Source of the DNA: Nymphaea colorata | Lineage: Eukaryota; Streptophyta; Magnoliopsida; Nymphaeales; Nymphaeaceae | Length of the DNA stretch: 64,000 bases | Direction: 5' to 3' | Assembly (NCBI RefSeq): GCF_008831285.2 | Contig: NC_045146.1 | Location: 9,498,972-9,562,971 of the forward strand | Part shown: in pieces, positions 22,060-34,935 of the stretch | Layout: every line of letters starts with the position of its first letter | How positions within the stretch are numbered: the first letter of the stretch is position 1 | Position numbers and translations under genes: made by a program | Notes under the pieces: generated by a model | Told to the model about the DNA's origin: nothing | The model's input: the letters and a program-made list of their open reading frames with translations, nothing else | Databases searched by the model: none

Positions 22060-22950
22060 TGGTGGTGACTGCCTAATATTCTGCCTTTGTATTTGATCTG
22101 GACATAGTATGTTGGTTTTTTCTTTTCTAAGATATAAGATTTCCTCCAATATAAACACAATAGCTTGTCATGGATCTATATCTGCACTACCAGCTAGTTT
22201 CAATATGAGTAGCCTTATATATTCATGTTTCCATTTACCTTGTACCACATACCTTGGCTTGAAATCTTCTTCAAATTCGTGAGAATTTTGTCAATGGCTT
22301 TAACATGAGTTGCTTTGGAAGATGGCATAAGTTGACTTATGAAGCTGATTGCATAATTGATCTCTGGGCAAGTGACGGAGAGGTATATCAATTTTCCAGC
22401 AAGTCTTTGATATCTCATGACATCTTCAATAGTGTAGTCCTTCACATGTTCAAGTATAAGATAAGGCCCTATGGATGTGCCTGTTGGCCTTGCAACTGTT
22501 TTCCATGTTTCTTAAGTAAATCAAGAATGTACATGCATTGGAAAAAAATTTCATTTCTTTAATTTAGCAATCTCAATACCCAAGAAACGTTTTAGTTTTC
22601 TGAAGTCCTTTATCTCAAACGTTTTATGTATATATGACTGGATTTGAGCTATTCCAGTTCATCATTGCCTATAATGATGTTATCATTTGCATAAATGAAC
22701 GCAACAAAAATCTTATCATCAGTTTTTTTAATGAACATGGAATTATCTGAAGAGCATGTACCAAACTTCTTGTTCTCTAGAATATCATTCAGCGTTTGGT
22801 ACCATGCTTCAAGAGATTGCTTTAACCCATAAATGGATTTTCTAATTGTACACACAAGATTAGGAGTTGCATCCATTAAGTGTCTTGGTGTCAAGTCCAT
22901 AAAGCATTCTTTATGTCCAATTAAAATAATTGCCATTCCATGTTGCAATT
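22060..22950 (-). pseudogene. Copia reverse transcriptase / RNase H remnant
   Basis: The frame 22948-22649 includes HLMDATPNLVCTIRKSIYGL and ends around YANDNIIIG, where active elements have a Tyr-Val-Asp-Asp box. The frame 22445-22215 contains MRYQRLAGKLIYLSVTCPEI, the connection region before RNase H, and AEY-type RNase H words follow near 22080-22110 in a shifted frame. Stops lie between these parts. The enzyme would copy element RNA to DNA in virus-like particles; this copy cannot. Confidence 0.85.
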
Positions 22951-24715
22951 GATGGACAAGAGAATTCTGATGGTGTTCAGTCTGGCCGCAGGAGCCAGTG
23001 TCTTCTTAATAGTCGAGGTAATGAGTTTGGGTATACCACTTGGCCGCCAAGCAGGTTTTATGACATTCAATGGAACTTTGACTATTGTACTTGGTTTTGA
23101 ATATCTAGTTGGAACCCACTGCTCTTTTTCCTATTGGAAGGATGGTGAGATCCCATGTGTGGTTTTTTTGGAATGCATCAAGCTCCTCATGCACTGCATT
23201 TGACCAGTATTTGTTGATATCTGGCTTATTGATAGGTGGTTGGGTCATTTTGTTCATCTACTTTACTTCAAAAGGCAATGTGGTGTTTAGGGGGAGGATG
23301 GTAGCTCAAGAATTTTTCTAAAGGATGGGTAATGGAAAAATAGATTCTTTCAGGTGTTTAGGAGGCTAGACAGTTCAAGGCGACCTTCTTGTAGGATGTT
23401 CAAAAGGATGAGATTCAATGGTCTACAAGTGAGTCATGTTTGATTCTAACATGCCATCACTGGGATTGGGGTAGTTTTAGTGTCAATGTTTGGCTAGACT
23501 CAACGCTTGTAGAGTTATACTCAATGTTTTCCTCACTTTCTTCATGGTTACTACCACTGTGATGTGTAGTTATCATGTCAAAGTCTTTATACTCATGATA
23601 TCTGACAAAACTACCATGTTGTAGTTCAAACTATTCTCCCCCTGGCTAGCATGGCGCAAGAAAAAAAGGATGTTATTCATCAAATATTACATCTTGAGAG
23701 ATAATTTCTTTTTGTGGAGGAATATTCAATGAATATACTTTTTTTTTTGCTTAGTTGGCTAATCTTGTTAGATCCTTTGCTCTTAACATATGCAATGCAC
23801 CCAAAACATTCTCATGTGATCTGTATTGAACTTGCTCTTCATGAGCACTTTATGACTGATTTTCCTACAAGGATTTTTGTTGGGCCGCAATTTATTATAT
23901 AGAAAGCTGTCAAAACTGCATCACTCAAAATGTTTAGGCACATTCATTTGAAAAGCAATAATCTAGTTATTTCAGTAAATATAAGATAATATCCAAAATT
24001 TGTATATGAATGCATTGGGGCAGGCACCCACAACTCATATTCTCGAACTCAAAAAAAAACATGACATTATTCATCAATTGAAGAAAATGAAGTTATTGTT
24101 TTTTTAACATACTTGCAAGTCTCACAATCATGCAAATCATAAACTAAAATAATAAAATGTTGATCGATGTGTGAATCTTCAGTGCCATATCTCTCCATCA
24201 CAACTAATCCTAGTGGTCAAGGCTAAAATATTAGTTTTCAACACATATAGCCATGTCTTTGTACGAAAAGTTATGTATCACAATGTTAATGGAGAAAAAA
24301 TAGCAAGGCAATTTAGTTCCATAATGATCTTGGAAACAAAGAGAAATTAAGTCGATAAATCAGGCATATGAAATACTTTAGAGTTGATTCCATTTCCAAG
24401 CAAATCTTATTCCCTTGTTCCGTGAACATGCATAGTGGTGCCATTTGCAATAGTTACAAATTTTTGACTAGTCATATATAAATCTATCATTAAGATTATT
24501 GCAGCTCTTGGTTATATGGTCACTAGCTCCGGAGTCCACAATCTAGAAGTCTAGTGTTAGGGAAAGAAAGAAAGCATCACTCACAAAATGTTCATGGAAG
24601 TTTATGCTGATGGTCCTTAACATTTTGGAGGAATTCACATTTTTCCAAAGAGTTGAGGTACATCTGACATGTCAATATTCTAGGCAGTGACTTTAGTTGT
24701 AGTGGTTGAGCTCTC

Positions 24716-27700
24716 TGTGAATAATCAAAATTTTCATAAATCCAAATGATTATCTTACCCTTCATCATGAGATTTTCAAAGACTAAATTTCAGAAACAAA
24801 GGGTTATTTCTAAACCAAACAACCACATTTTGTCCTAGCATTGAGCACCTAGATCCATATCACTTGGTCACCTAACCTAATAATTACTATTTTGCCCCTA
24901 CATCCTGGCATTGTGACATGGAAAGTATGAATCTTCACCAAACTTCTAAGAATGTCTATGATTTGAGAAATTAGGCCATTTTCACCTTTACATGAACTCA
25001 CGAGTCATTAGAGTTTATCTCAGCTCAAAGTCAGCTCACTCTAGCTTAACAAGCTAACTCAAACCAAGCACCTGTCAATTCTAGAGCACCAAGACCAGGT
25101 CAATCCAAACTGAGCTGAATGTAAGCTCTCCTTAGTGCATATAGAGTATTTCCTCAATTATTTTAAGTTCTAGAGGCCTTAGAGCTCTTGTCCTCTCTTA
25201 TTTTTAGGGGTTTGAGTTGAATTTTTGCACAATTTGATAAGGTGAACTAAAATTGAGTTAGAATCATGTTTATCATGTACAAATCAATCTTTCTTTAGTT
25301 TCATTTTTCATTCATTTATCTTGATTGGAGTTTAATTCAATTTTGAGCTCCTTCTCTCCCTTGTTTTTAGGGATTTGAGCTGAATTTGACTTCAACCCAA
25401 CAGAGTGAGCTAAAACAGAGCTAGGACTATGTTTGTCATGTATAAATCTATTTTTCTTTAGGTCAGTTTAGTTCATTCATCATGTTTTGTGTTCAATTCA
25501 GTTTTGAGCTCTTCCTCTTTATTGTTTTCAATATTTTGGGTTGAATTTAAGCTCAACTTAAAGGTAGGACCATGTTTATAATGTATAAATCAATCATTCT
25601 TTAGTTTGGTTTGAGTTCATTCGCCCCGATTTGAGTTTGAAGGCCATGGAACTCATTCTTAGTCCTTGCTACACTATGTAAACTGCTATCGACCTCAATT
25701 TATAGAATTGGATGAACTTTTTCTGATCTTTCAACATATCCTTGCCAGTAAGTGGCCTATCCAAGCACCCTCAGCTGCACTTGTGAAAATTTCAATAAAA
25801 GTCCATTTTTATGGTCCTTCTTGATTTCCCTGTATATATATGATGTTTAGGGCTTGGTAAAAATTTAAATTTGATTTTTAGAGCAGCCCAAAAAAGTTTC
25901 AGCAAGATTTTAACAAGAGCCAATTTAGGAGTAGGCCCATAGGCTAGTTCAGTCAAATTGAGAAAACTCATTGAGAGGTTTGGAAATACATGTAAATGGT
26001 TATTTTCTTTTTGTGCCATATTCTTCTACATAAAGTAGGGTATAGGCCATATATACCTTGGTTTATGATTTTCTTTGAGTTATAGGTTAAAACCAACTTC
26101 TTTATTTGAACCTGGTTTAACCCAAAATCACATAAGGGTATTTTGGTCATTTGTCACCATGAACGTATGAGCCCTAACTTGAGCTTAAGTTAGCTTTTCA
26201 TGTACGTTCACATGAATCTAGTAAGCTTGAGCCCAGGCTTATCCCACTCTATGGTTTTAATGTGTTTTCTCCCTTTCATATTCTCACACTATTTGTTATC
26301 CATGCTTAATGTCAATCCAAATTCTTCATCAAGAATTGATCAGCAGTTCTTTGTGCATGCATGGATTTTTGAGAAATTGAATTCAAAGTCCATTTGAGAT
26401 CATAACAAACAAACTTGATTGAAAACACCATTTTAACCTAGGGATTGTGCTATTGAGAGAAGAGAGAGAGGAACAAAGTTTAGTCCCATGTCGATGGGCT
26501 CAAAAGGGTTCAAACCCTTCTCTCTCCTATAAATAAGGGTTCACCCCTACTCTCACTTCACACATTAAGAGCTGCCTTGAGAACCCTATAATGTTGTAAA
26601 ATTTCAATTCGGTACTCACAAAAAGGCTTGACTGAGAAAAAAAATTTAATTTTTTAGAGACTTGGTCTAAGTCTTGGTTTGGCTGTATTAGCAATCAACC
26701 TAGACTCAACTAGGCTTAGTGTAGAGGTTCTGGGAAAAGGCTCGGTCATGTGTCCAGATTCAAGTAAATCTTTTCCCACTTCTTTATTTTCTTATTTGCA
26801 ATATTATTGCTTTCTTTCTTTCTTTTATGCATGTTTTAGTTTTACTTTTGCTTTTAGCATGCTTATTTTAGTTTATTTTCAATGTCAAGTTCTTAGGTTT
26901 TCTTTATTTGCTTTTGTAACGTCTTTCAGATAGACAAAAGGGGTTAGGTATTCGCCTTTCATCCATGTCTTTTTCCTTTAATGCTTTTGCTTATATAGTT
27001 TTGATTCTAACATGCATATAGATAGTATTTCCTTTATGCTTTCATTACCCATACATTGCACATCTATTTTAGCATGCACCTAGATCACCTTGCTCCCACA
27101 TGTACCCCTTGTATGAAACCAAACTGTGTCAGCCTGGTAGCATACCTTGTGGCATTAGCCTAGGTATGTGAAAACCTGAAACTAGCATGGTCCTCACACA
27201 AGAACCATTACCAAACCATCGTTTTCTAAAATATTTTCAAAGTGAACTTCTTTAAATGATTTTGAAATCTCTAGGTCATGTATGCATAGAGTCCAAGCCT
27301 AGTCCGATCCTCTAAGACCTACACCAGACTGGTTTTAGAGCCCACTACCTGTAAACCCTTGTTTCATAGCCTAGACCTGGTCCAATTTCTTTAACACTCA
27401 TCCATTTGAAATGAATGAGGTCTATATCATATGCCAGGTGGTTTGACTAAGATCAAACACATTTACTATAGACAAACCTATCCCCAGATGGGTTCTAGCA
27501 CGCTTGATTTTGATCTCAAGTATTGGATTCTGGATCTTGATTCTAAATATTTGATCATATATATCATATTTATGGATCTTGGACTTTAGATATCAAATCT
27601 TAGATTTTGGTTCCTAGATATTGGGCTTTGGATTTTGGATCAGATTTCACATCATAAGTTTTAGATCATAAAATTTTACACCAACCCCTGCATAATCAAA

Positions 27701-28403
27701 TCAAATACATGCATTTAAACCATGTTAGTCACCAGATTTGAATCTATTCTCTCAGAATTTGGATTTTATAAGATCAAATTATATGAATATAAGATCCAAT
27801 TTACTGAATTTTCGGCCTTAGATTTTGGATCATGAATATCAATAACATGATATGTCGTTTTGGACCTATATGATATCTCCTTTTTTAATTTAGAAAAGGA
27901 ATTACATAAATCTCACATATCATGATTTCAATTCTTGGATCTAAATCTAGTTTTTTCTTTATAGTTCCACATCCTACACAAAAGCCTTGTATTGACCATA
28001 TTTGAGGTCTATATGACCTAGTTTTGGATGCATCATACATTTTAGGATGTCGATTTGCATTGGTCTATGACATATGGACATGAATAGACATGAGATTAAA
28101 TTCTCTTTGTTCATCGGTCCACTTCTGAGATGTATTTAGACTGTAAAACATGCACAATTTCAAAACTAGAGCACATTTACTTTTCTTTGGTTTAGACAAT
28201 ATTTAGACTTAGGAATTAGAACATTTAGGCTAGTCTTTGGCCTAATAACTCTTCGTAATGATACTAGGAATGGTCAGAACCCGTATCGATAGCTTAGGTA
28301 CTGTCCCTCAAACTATTGCACAAGGAATTGAGACGAGTACTGGTAAATTACATCCCATTTATATGGTCTGCACGTAAGATTGAAAAAATTTTACATGAAA
28401 ACA
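24716..28403 (+). mobile_element. 5' LTR of the Gypsy element
   Basis: It opens TGTGAATAATCAAAATTTTC, similar to the TGTTAACACCCCAAATTTTTTC start at 39532, and ends TTTTACATGAAAACA, similar to the end of the solo LTR. Near its end GGAATGGTCAGAACCCGTA and GACGAGTACTGG align with counterparts in the solo LTR. The exact borders are inferred. No coding region; the interior is rich in GATCTTGGATTTTGGAT-type words. Confidence 0.6.
26527..26535 (+). promoter_or_regulatory. TATA box of Gypsy 5' LTR
   Basis: CTATAAATA in the context TCTCTCCTATAAATAAGGG, followed within about 60 bases by a CA-rich probable start region. Confidence 0.5.
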
Positions 28404-29560
28404 AAAGTGTCGACCGTGATGTGACCTATTACTATCTAACTAGATAAAATGCTTAATTTCTATGTTTTAAATGTCCTCCCACCCTTGTATCCTCTTAGTT
28501 GTCCTCATAATTTGATGCATACGTAAATATTTTGGATGTGCATTAGGACTTAGAATTGAGAGAGAATTTACATGTTCATTTGGATATATGATTACGTATC
28601 ATCTTTCTCAATTTAGGAGTTGTTTGGAAGCAATGTTTGCTTTCTCTTTGATGTTAACCCCATCATAGGCCACCTTGCATAAGAGCCAACTATTTTTGCA
28701 TGTGATTGTGTATTTCAAAATTTTCTTTACCTATATGTCCTGGTCACCATGTCACCAAATACTCCCTATATGCATTAGTTTGGGGTTGTTCAATGGTTGG
28801 ACCAATCTACTCAAGGTGGGAATTGGCCATCCCCTTACCCATATTGAGGCATTAGGCCAATATATTGGTGAGTGGTCAAGGAGAATGAATACCAGACCCT
28901 TAACCCTTTGAACCTCATTTGGAGGAGACTATGCCATGTACTCTAGACTTCCTATCCAAGTATATAAGCATATCTGGTATATGGAACAATTGATGATATC
29001 AAATCCTCGATATCCAACCCTAAGTAACAAAGCTGATTTCAAACATCTATTTGATTGGCCTGTGTCATTGAGTCCTTGTCAATGGTGGAAGACTATCTAT
29101 CCCACTTTATATTATCATTGATTCCTTGTCTTGAACAATATTTACAATTTAATGACATTTTGATACTTCATTTCATTCCAATGCACCAATAAGTACATGT
29201 CTCTCTCTCAATTTTTCAAAAGCATGTCATTTTCATCTAACTTCTAATGCTAACATGTCTATTTAGGTAAAAATAGTAACAAAGATTTCCCATGATTCAT
29301 CGCACAAGATCCCAAGGTGAAGAAGAGAGAGAGAAAGAGAGTTTGAGATTCAGGAGGGAGTGGAGAACCTCACCAAATAGATCATACACTCATGCCAGCA
29401 ATTCAAAAAATGATTCAACAAATGATGAAAATAAAACAAGGGGCCAAGCAACAAAACATTAAAGGGTTCCACTCGGGCCAAGGAACCTGAAACCAAAACC
29501 GAGTGCATTATAGATCCCACCCAGTCATGTATTGTGAAGATGGAAAAGATAGTCCATCAA
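28404..29560 (+). other. Gypsy leader with possible decayed primer site and an upstream open frame
   Basis: GTGTCGACCGTGATGTGACC directly follows the LTR and is where a primer binding site should lie; it is not an exact match to a tRNA end I know. Open stretches at 28675-28911 and 28936-29121 read on in nearby frames (for example IGEWSRRMNTRPL) and may be the N-terminal part of the element's first ORF. Confidence 0.4.
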
Positions 29561-30100
29561 ATTCAAAGTAAAAGGAAAAAAAACATACTCCAAACAAGAC
29601 TTCTGTAAAGGAATGGATGACATGGACCTTGAGGGACTTCAGTGAAAGTTTGGCAACTTCAGGGGGGACAAAAAATCCACACTTGTTGTCTATATTCTTC
29701 TGAATTTGGGAAGTTTCTGTGATAACAACAAGACATTATTCATCTGTTTCTTTTGAAGTATGGAAGGTGAGACAGTACAATGGTACTTAATGACTATTAG
29801 CCTCACCAGGATGTAGGATTTCAATGAAGTGGTGAACATATTCATCAAAAGATATGAACACAATCTCTCTGTAGTGTCAACCATTGACACCCTTATTAAC
29901 CTCCACTAGGAGTTTGAAGGGACTACCAAAGAATATATGTAGAGGTGATAGACATTTAGTTTAAAGCTTTGTACCCCTATGCCAGAAGAACACACCCTAA
30001 CTATGGTCCTTGGGGATTTCCAAAAGCATGTCTACATCATCATGTACAACACGAGTACGAGAATTTTTATGATTTGACCTAGAAGGCAGTGGGTATAGTG
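29560..30100 (+). pseudogene. Gypsy gag remnant
   Basis: Frames give GETVQWYLMTISLTRM, then NIFIKRYEHNLSVVS, then TLINL with a stop, then MPEEHTLTMVLGDF. This is the retrotransposon gag core order (small Trp motif, Phe-x-x-x-Tyr helix, Glu-Glu-x-x-Ala/Thr block). At least four stops interrupt it. Confidence 0.75.
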
Positions 30101-30319
30101 ACAACCATAAAAAATAGCTATTTCTAAGTAGATATTGGACAGAGCAATGGTGCCAACACGAAGGAGAAAATACGAAATATGAACCTTTTCTTGAAACTAT
30201 AGGCAAAGGGTAGGTCCCACAATGAAATTTTCCCAAAAAAAAAGTATTAATTTTTTTTAAAAAAAAGTGATCCAACCATTTTGTACTTGCTCTAATGCAC
30301 TTGGAAGCTAATCAACACT

Positions 30320-30629
30320 TTCTAAGGGGCTGTTTGACTACCTTGGATTTACACCCATGGATTTGATATGGCATGCTATCTTTTGCTGATACAAAATTCA
30401 TGGTTCCCCAAAATAAGGACATCAAATCAGGCGTGAGATATACCCTTAAGACCCTTCTTTCAACATGCTATGTTAGGAAAAGGTCTCAAGCAAGATAGAT
30501 GGGAGAAGGTCTAACCTTAATTTATAAGTACTTGAATCCTATACACACACACATATTAGCAAACATATGCATATCATATCCATGAGTCTCAAAAATGAAG
30601 GGATAAAACATCCCTAAAGGGCATGGTTG

Positions 30630-30684
<55 letters not shown>

Positions 30685-31030
30685 TCTATGAATCAGATAT
30701 ACCTTTAAACATAGCCATTTTTTCAGAAATTCAGATTCTAATACAAACAAATAAAGGTCATTATATAAATCTAAATATAAAAACTGATGATTTCACTAAT
30801 CTGAATCCAATCCAAATCTGATTTTACATTCATATCCAAATCCGAATCTGAATTTTTAACTACATCCAGCCGATTTTCAAACAATAAGAGCATTGGATAT
30901 AGGATATTTTTTAAAAACTAAATCTGATCCACTTCATAATCCATTAGGATATTTATGTATATCCGAATCTAAATCAGGTCATATGTCATTTCTTAAATCT
31001 GAATCTGATCTGATTGCTTATCAAGTATAA
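30320..31030. repeat. AT microsatellite and dispersed GAATC/GGAT repeat inside the Gypsy element
   Basis: A pure AT run occupies about 30632-30681. From 30690 to 31030 words such as CCAAATCCGAATCTGAA and ATCTGATCC recur, the same family as at 2264-2590 but reversed. The block separates gag from the following gag-pro linker and is probably a later insertion. Confidence 0.65.
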
Positions 31031-31039
31031 TTTCTTTTT

Positions 31040-32610
31040 TTATTATAGGAAAGCAAATAAAACTCAGGTGCATGATCACTTTGTAAACAATGACTTGGCT
31101 AGTGTATAGCCCAGCCAACCAAGTCAGTATCGAAAGCACAATAATGAGGGAGACAATAAGAAAGCACCACAGTTCAATCGCAATAGTGAGAAAAATCCTA
31201 CTTGGATGTGAGATACAAACTTTACACCCTTGGAGCAAAAATAAGAGGAGATTCTGGTGTATCTCTTAACAGAAGGTCTTTGCTATTTGCCATGTGTGTC
31301 AGATCCCTTAGAAATGAAGGAAAAAAAAGATCAGTACTTCAAATTTCATCATCCTTTTGACCACAACAAATCAGTACATTATTTAGGATTGCATCGATAA
31401 AAAATCTGATGGCTGATGACACTTCTCTCGAAGTGCTCAAGGATCCATTCAGGGATGACGGCAAAAACAATGTTGCAGTGGTAGATGGCATGCCTTTCTA
31501 TCCATAAGATCATATCATACCCTTCACACAGGAAGAGATGGTTATAATGACCATTGAAAACAAGTTTATGAAAAAGGGAATCGATTTTGTTCAAGCCCTC
31601 GGCAAGAAAATGACGTTATGAGAATCTAAGTTGACAAGCCCAAGTTCATCAAAAGACTCGTGCACAACATGAAAGAGACATCGTCAACTACAAAAAGCCT
31701 CATCTCAAGGTGTCTCAACAGTGGGTTAAAAGAGAAGAGAAGAAAATTGAAGATCAGCCACAATCTTTTAGAGCAATAGAATATTGAGCAACTCAATAGC
31801 TCCTTAACATCCCCATTGAATATCTCTAACCTGGACATTATAAACACCTCTGTTGTACATAGGACCGCCATGAAGGAAGCACTCGAGAAAATGAAAGTCA
31901 GATCAGTACTACTCCAAAAACCCTGGCATAAACTTTCAACTTCATCATCGTGAGTGCTCAGCTTACATTTTTATATGATAATCTACTGAAACTTCATCAA
32001 CAATGCACTTTACATCGTGGTAAGAATTTGCAGCATCAACATCCTACATGTTTTGATAGATGGAGGGAGAAGTTTGAATATTTGCTTGGAGATGATAGAC
32101 AAAGCCTTGGGCCTCAAGGATGAGCATTATATGCCAACTGATTTGACTATCTATGACTTTGACAGGAGCAGGAAGACAATAAAAAGAAAGATATATTTGG
32201 ACCTGTACATCAACATCACTGTTTACTCAGTCCTCTTTTATGTGGTGGATGTGCCACTATCTCCCACAATTTAGTCATTAGGCGAGCATGGATACACGAT
32301 GCAAATGCTATGTCATCCACTCTACACCAATGCATCAAATGGAGTTGTAGATTCACAATTACGATAGTTCAAGCTAAGAATCCAGAGGAGAGGCTCCCTC
32401 AACCGATAGTGAATCACACAACATGCACAACTGAAATGCCAAATGTTCAATGCCCTAACAAGATATATCTAAAAGACAACCTTGACTACTTGGGTATGAA
32501 TAAACCTGAGATCATGGCACAAGTCAACATAATGGAATGGAAGGGGCCATCCTTCTACAAGCATGGTATCAAGATCAATGGTGCTGCCATTGCATACCTT
32601 GTGTGAGCAT
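31040..32610 (+). pseudogene. Gypsy gag-protease linker and aspartic protease
   Basis: The linker has fragments such as FTPLEQK and SLEVLKDPFRDDG. The protease frame from 32017 reads NILHVLIDGGRSLNICLEM and later YDFDRSRKTI. After a frameshift near 32275 it gives AWIHDANAMSSTLHQ (32286-32330), the flap and C-terminal signature of Tat-type proteases, and LHQCIKW. The active site has Asp-Gly-Gly as in this lineage. Stops and the frameshift inactivate it. Confidence 0.8.
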
Positions 32611-33269
32611 TTTTCCGAATCACTGAAAAGATCTCAACTAATGATCATGATGGGATACAAGCCATACACAGGATAAGGGGCTAGTGAAGATGAAATCATA
32701 GACTCCATCAACAGTGGAGGTGGGCACAGAGGAACCATGACCTTGACTACAAGAGGAAGCCAAACAAAAGAAAAGTCAAAGAGCAGTCCAAGAAAAACGT
32801 TGTTACTCTTTCACTTTTCCTTCTCTTTTTCCCAAATCATTGTAGGGACATTGGGGGTATCCATACTTCAAGTTTATCATTAAAGTTCAATGATTTTGCC
32901 CTTATCTATGTGTCTCTTTATCATCTCCTTTTTCATTATTTATCTAAATATGCACACTAAATGCACATCTATCTTATTTTCTTCTCATCACTCTTTACAA
33001 AATCAAGATGACATTCAAGCCCACTTACAAGCTCGTCATTAATATCAAACTGAGACAACAAAAGAATCTACATGTCTGTGAAGTGGGGAAGTAGGAAGAG
33101 CCAGTTCAATAGGACGAACCAACTCCAACAAGCACAACAAACAGAGCTAGAATTGGATCCTGCAAATTTGGCTCAACTATAGGGGGAGGATAAACCACCA
33201 ACCTTGCTCAATGAAACCACCAAGGAAGTGAATGTTGGAAAAACAGAAGATTCTAAAATGATACAAGTC

Positions 33270-34030
33270 GATGTCAATTTAGATCCAAAATAACAAGAAA
33301 AATTTCTGCAGTTTCTCAAGAAATATAAAGATGTTTTGGAATGGATATATGAAGATATACCAGATTAGATTCCAAAGTATTGGAGGAAAGGTTAATTCTC
33401 AAGCCAGGGAGTCTTCCAGTCAAGCAAAAACTAAGGAAATTAAATCCACTAGTTGAGAATAAGGTTAAAGAAGGGTAGAAGATATACTAAGGACAAGTTT
33501 ACCAGAACCATTGATTATTCTAAATGACTTGCCAACATAGTGGACAGACCAAAGAAAAATGAGAAGATCCGGTTTTGGAGTGATTTCTGAGACTTCAACA
33601 ATGCCACTCCAAAGGATGACTATCTTTTGCCCAATATCGATCTATTGGTTTACAGTACAACATGTCATGCCATGTTCTCATTCATGAATAGATACTTCGG
33701 CTATAATCAGTTGCTCGAAAAAGGTGTCAAATTCAAGTGGGACCCACAATGTCAAGAATCATTCAAACGTATGAAGAGTACTTATTGAAACCAATAGTCT
33801 TGGGACACCCCTTGTTGTTGTACATTTCTGTTAAAACCTCTACTTGCCAAGGATTCTTATCGTAATATGAAGATGGTTGCAAGATAGAACATGCAATATA
33901 TTATATCAACAAAACTTTTGTTCAATATGAAAAGAAATATTCAAGGATGGAGAAAACTTGTCTCTCCATTGTCTAGATGGGACAAAAATTAAGACATTAT
34001 TTGCTCTCATGTGAAGTCAAGGTGGTTTCA
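33270..34030 (+). pseudogene. Gypsy reverse transcriptase / RNase H remnant
   Basis: The words KFLQFLKKYKDVLEWIYEDI near 33300-33360 and VKQKLRKLNPLVENKVK near 33420-33470 belong to the RT N-terminus. The palm with its Asp-Asp box is missing: sequence jumps near 33740 to RNase H words such as HAIYYINKTF and SRMEKTCLSIVW. So an internal deletion removed the RT catalytic core. Many stops. Confidence 0.75.
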
Positions 34031-34462
34031 AGATTAAATCCTCTCAAATATATTCTAAAGAGTCATTTCTCATAGGAAGAATAATCAAATGGTAATTACT
34101 CCTCTTGCAGTATGACTTGAGTATTTTTCTTAGAAGTCCATCATGTGAGAAACAATAGATTTTCCACTAATTGAAAAGTTGAAGGTGAAGATTTTCCAGA
34201 CAAACAAATCTTACACGTTGAAACCGCTGAGTTATGGACAATGTTCTTTAGTGACTACAAGAACTTGGCCAAAATAAATTTTGAGATTCTCCTAATCACC
34301 ATTGAAAAAGGAGATGGTCCCCTTTTCTCATAGGTTGTAATTCATATACATCCATAACATGGCTGAATACAAAGCTTTGATACATAGACTCAGAATGCTG
34401 CTCAATTTCCACGTCAATAAAGTACATGCCAATGGCAATTTAAAAGTGAGATTTCTACATAC

Positions 34463-34640
34463 TTTAGCCAAATTAGTATATGATGCTATTTGTGTTTTCT
34501 TTTGAAACTAAGTGAGATTTCTAACTTATTTTAAACGTTACATGGACTCAGCACATTGTTTTCAAACATATTTTAGTCAAATTAGTATATGATGCTATTT
34601 GTGCTTTCTTTTGAAACTAAGTGAGATTCAATGGGATTGG
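34463..34640. repeat. Direct duplication, about 109-bp period
   Basis: AAATTAGTATATGATGCTAT with the following TTTGAAACTAAGTGAGATT occurs near 34470 and again near 34580 with one or two changes. It sits at the point where Gypsy similarity ends. Confidence 0.8.
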
Positions 34641-34789
34641 ATTAACAATTGTAGGAATCAAAGTTTGGCTGCTTTTCTGTAATTATATGAGCATGAAATC
34701 ACTATGCAAACTTGGAATAAATGCAAGAACATAAGGACAATATGATTCAATTTGTTTATTGTGTATATAGTTTTACATGTTTTTCAAGT

Positions 34790-34935
34790 TGAGAACCAGA
34801 AGGGGAAAAGGAAGGAAAATCCTTACAAGCTATCCTAAAGCATAAAAGGGTTATTGATGAACTTTTGCTTTCTCATGGGCTCAGTCGATGCAAAGTGAAC
34901 CAGTGGTTGCAGAGGAAGACGATGATATTAATTGC
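34790..34935 (+). other. Exon-like block flanked by splice sites
   Basis: After TTTTTCAAG an open frame gives SLQAILKHKRVIDELLLSHG followed by LSRCKVNQWLQRK and ends at ATTGC/GTAAGA, a good donor. The upstream TTTT-rich stretch fits a 3' splice site. I do not recognise the protein. No partner exon is seen nearby, so it may be a gene fragment. Confidence 0.3.

Larger units (their letters stand above)
17340..24715 (-). mobile_element. Decayed Ty1/Copia retrotransposon, split by a solo LTR
   Basis: Read on the minus strand, from right to left, the parts are in Copia order. Protease active site IVDSGASDH lies near 24480-24560. Integrase C-terminal remnants lie at about 23640-23900. Reverse transcriptase lies at 22640-22950 with SIYGLKQS, and the catalytic Tyr-Val-Asp-Asp is decayed to YANDN. 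RNase H lies at 22060-22200 and continues at 17560-17825 with CDNPAARHIAANSIFYE and KHMDIACHYVHD. Pol ends near 17545, followed by a purine-rich CTCGAGGGGTAGTGA tract and a TGTCAAATTG that may open the 3' LTR. Several frameshifts and stops make it inactive. It is interrupted at 17826-22036 and cut on the gag side at 24715 by the Gypsy LTR. Confidence 0.85.
24716..34440 (+). mobile_element. Decayed Ty3/Gypsy retrotransposon, Tat/Ogre-like lineage
   Basis: A long 5' LTR (24716-28403) is followed by an untranslated leader, gag (29560-30100), protease (about 32010-32610), reverse transcriptase (33270-33740) and RNase H (33750-34030), all on the + strand and all broken by stops and frameshifts. 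No integrase and no adjoining 3' LTR were found. The long LTR, the Asp-Gly-Gly protease centre and the gag type suggest Tat/Ogre. It starts at the point where the minus-strand Copia gag region is lost, so it probably inserted into that element. Confidence 0.75.

Noticed and set aside
22305-23321. Plus-strand open frames at 22.3-23.3 kb
   Set aside because: They are the opposite strand of Copia pol, whose motifs are clear on the minus strand.
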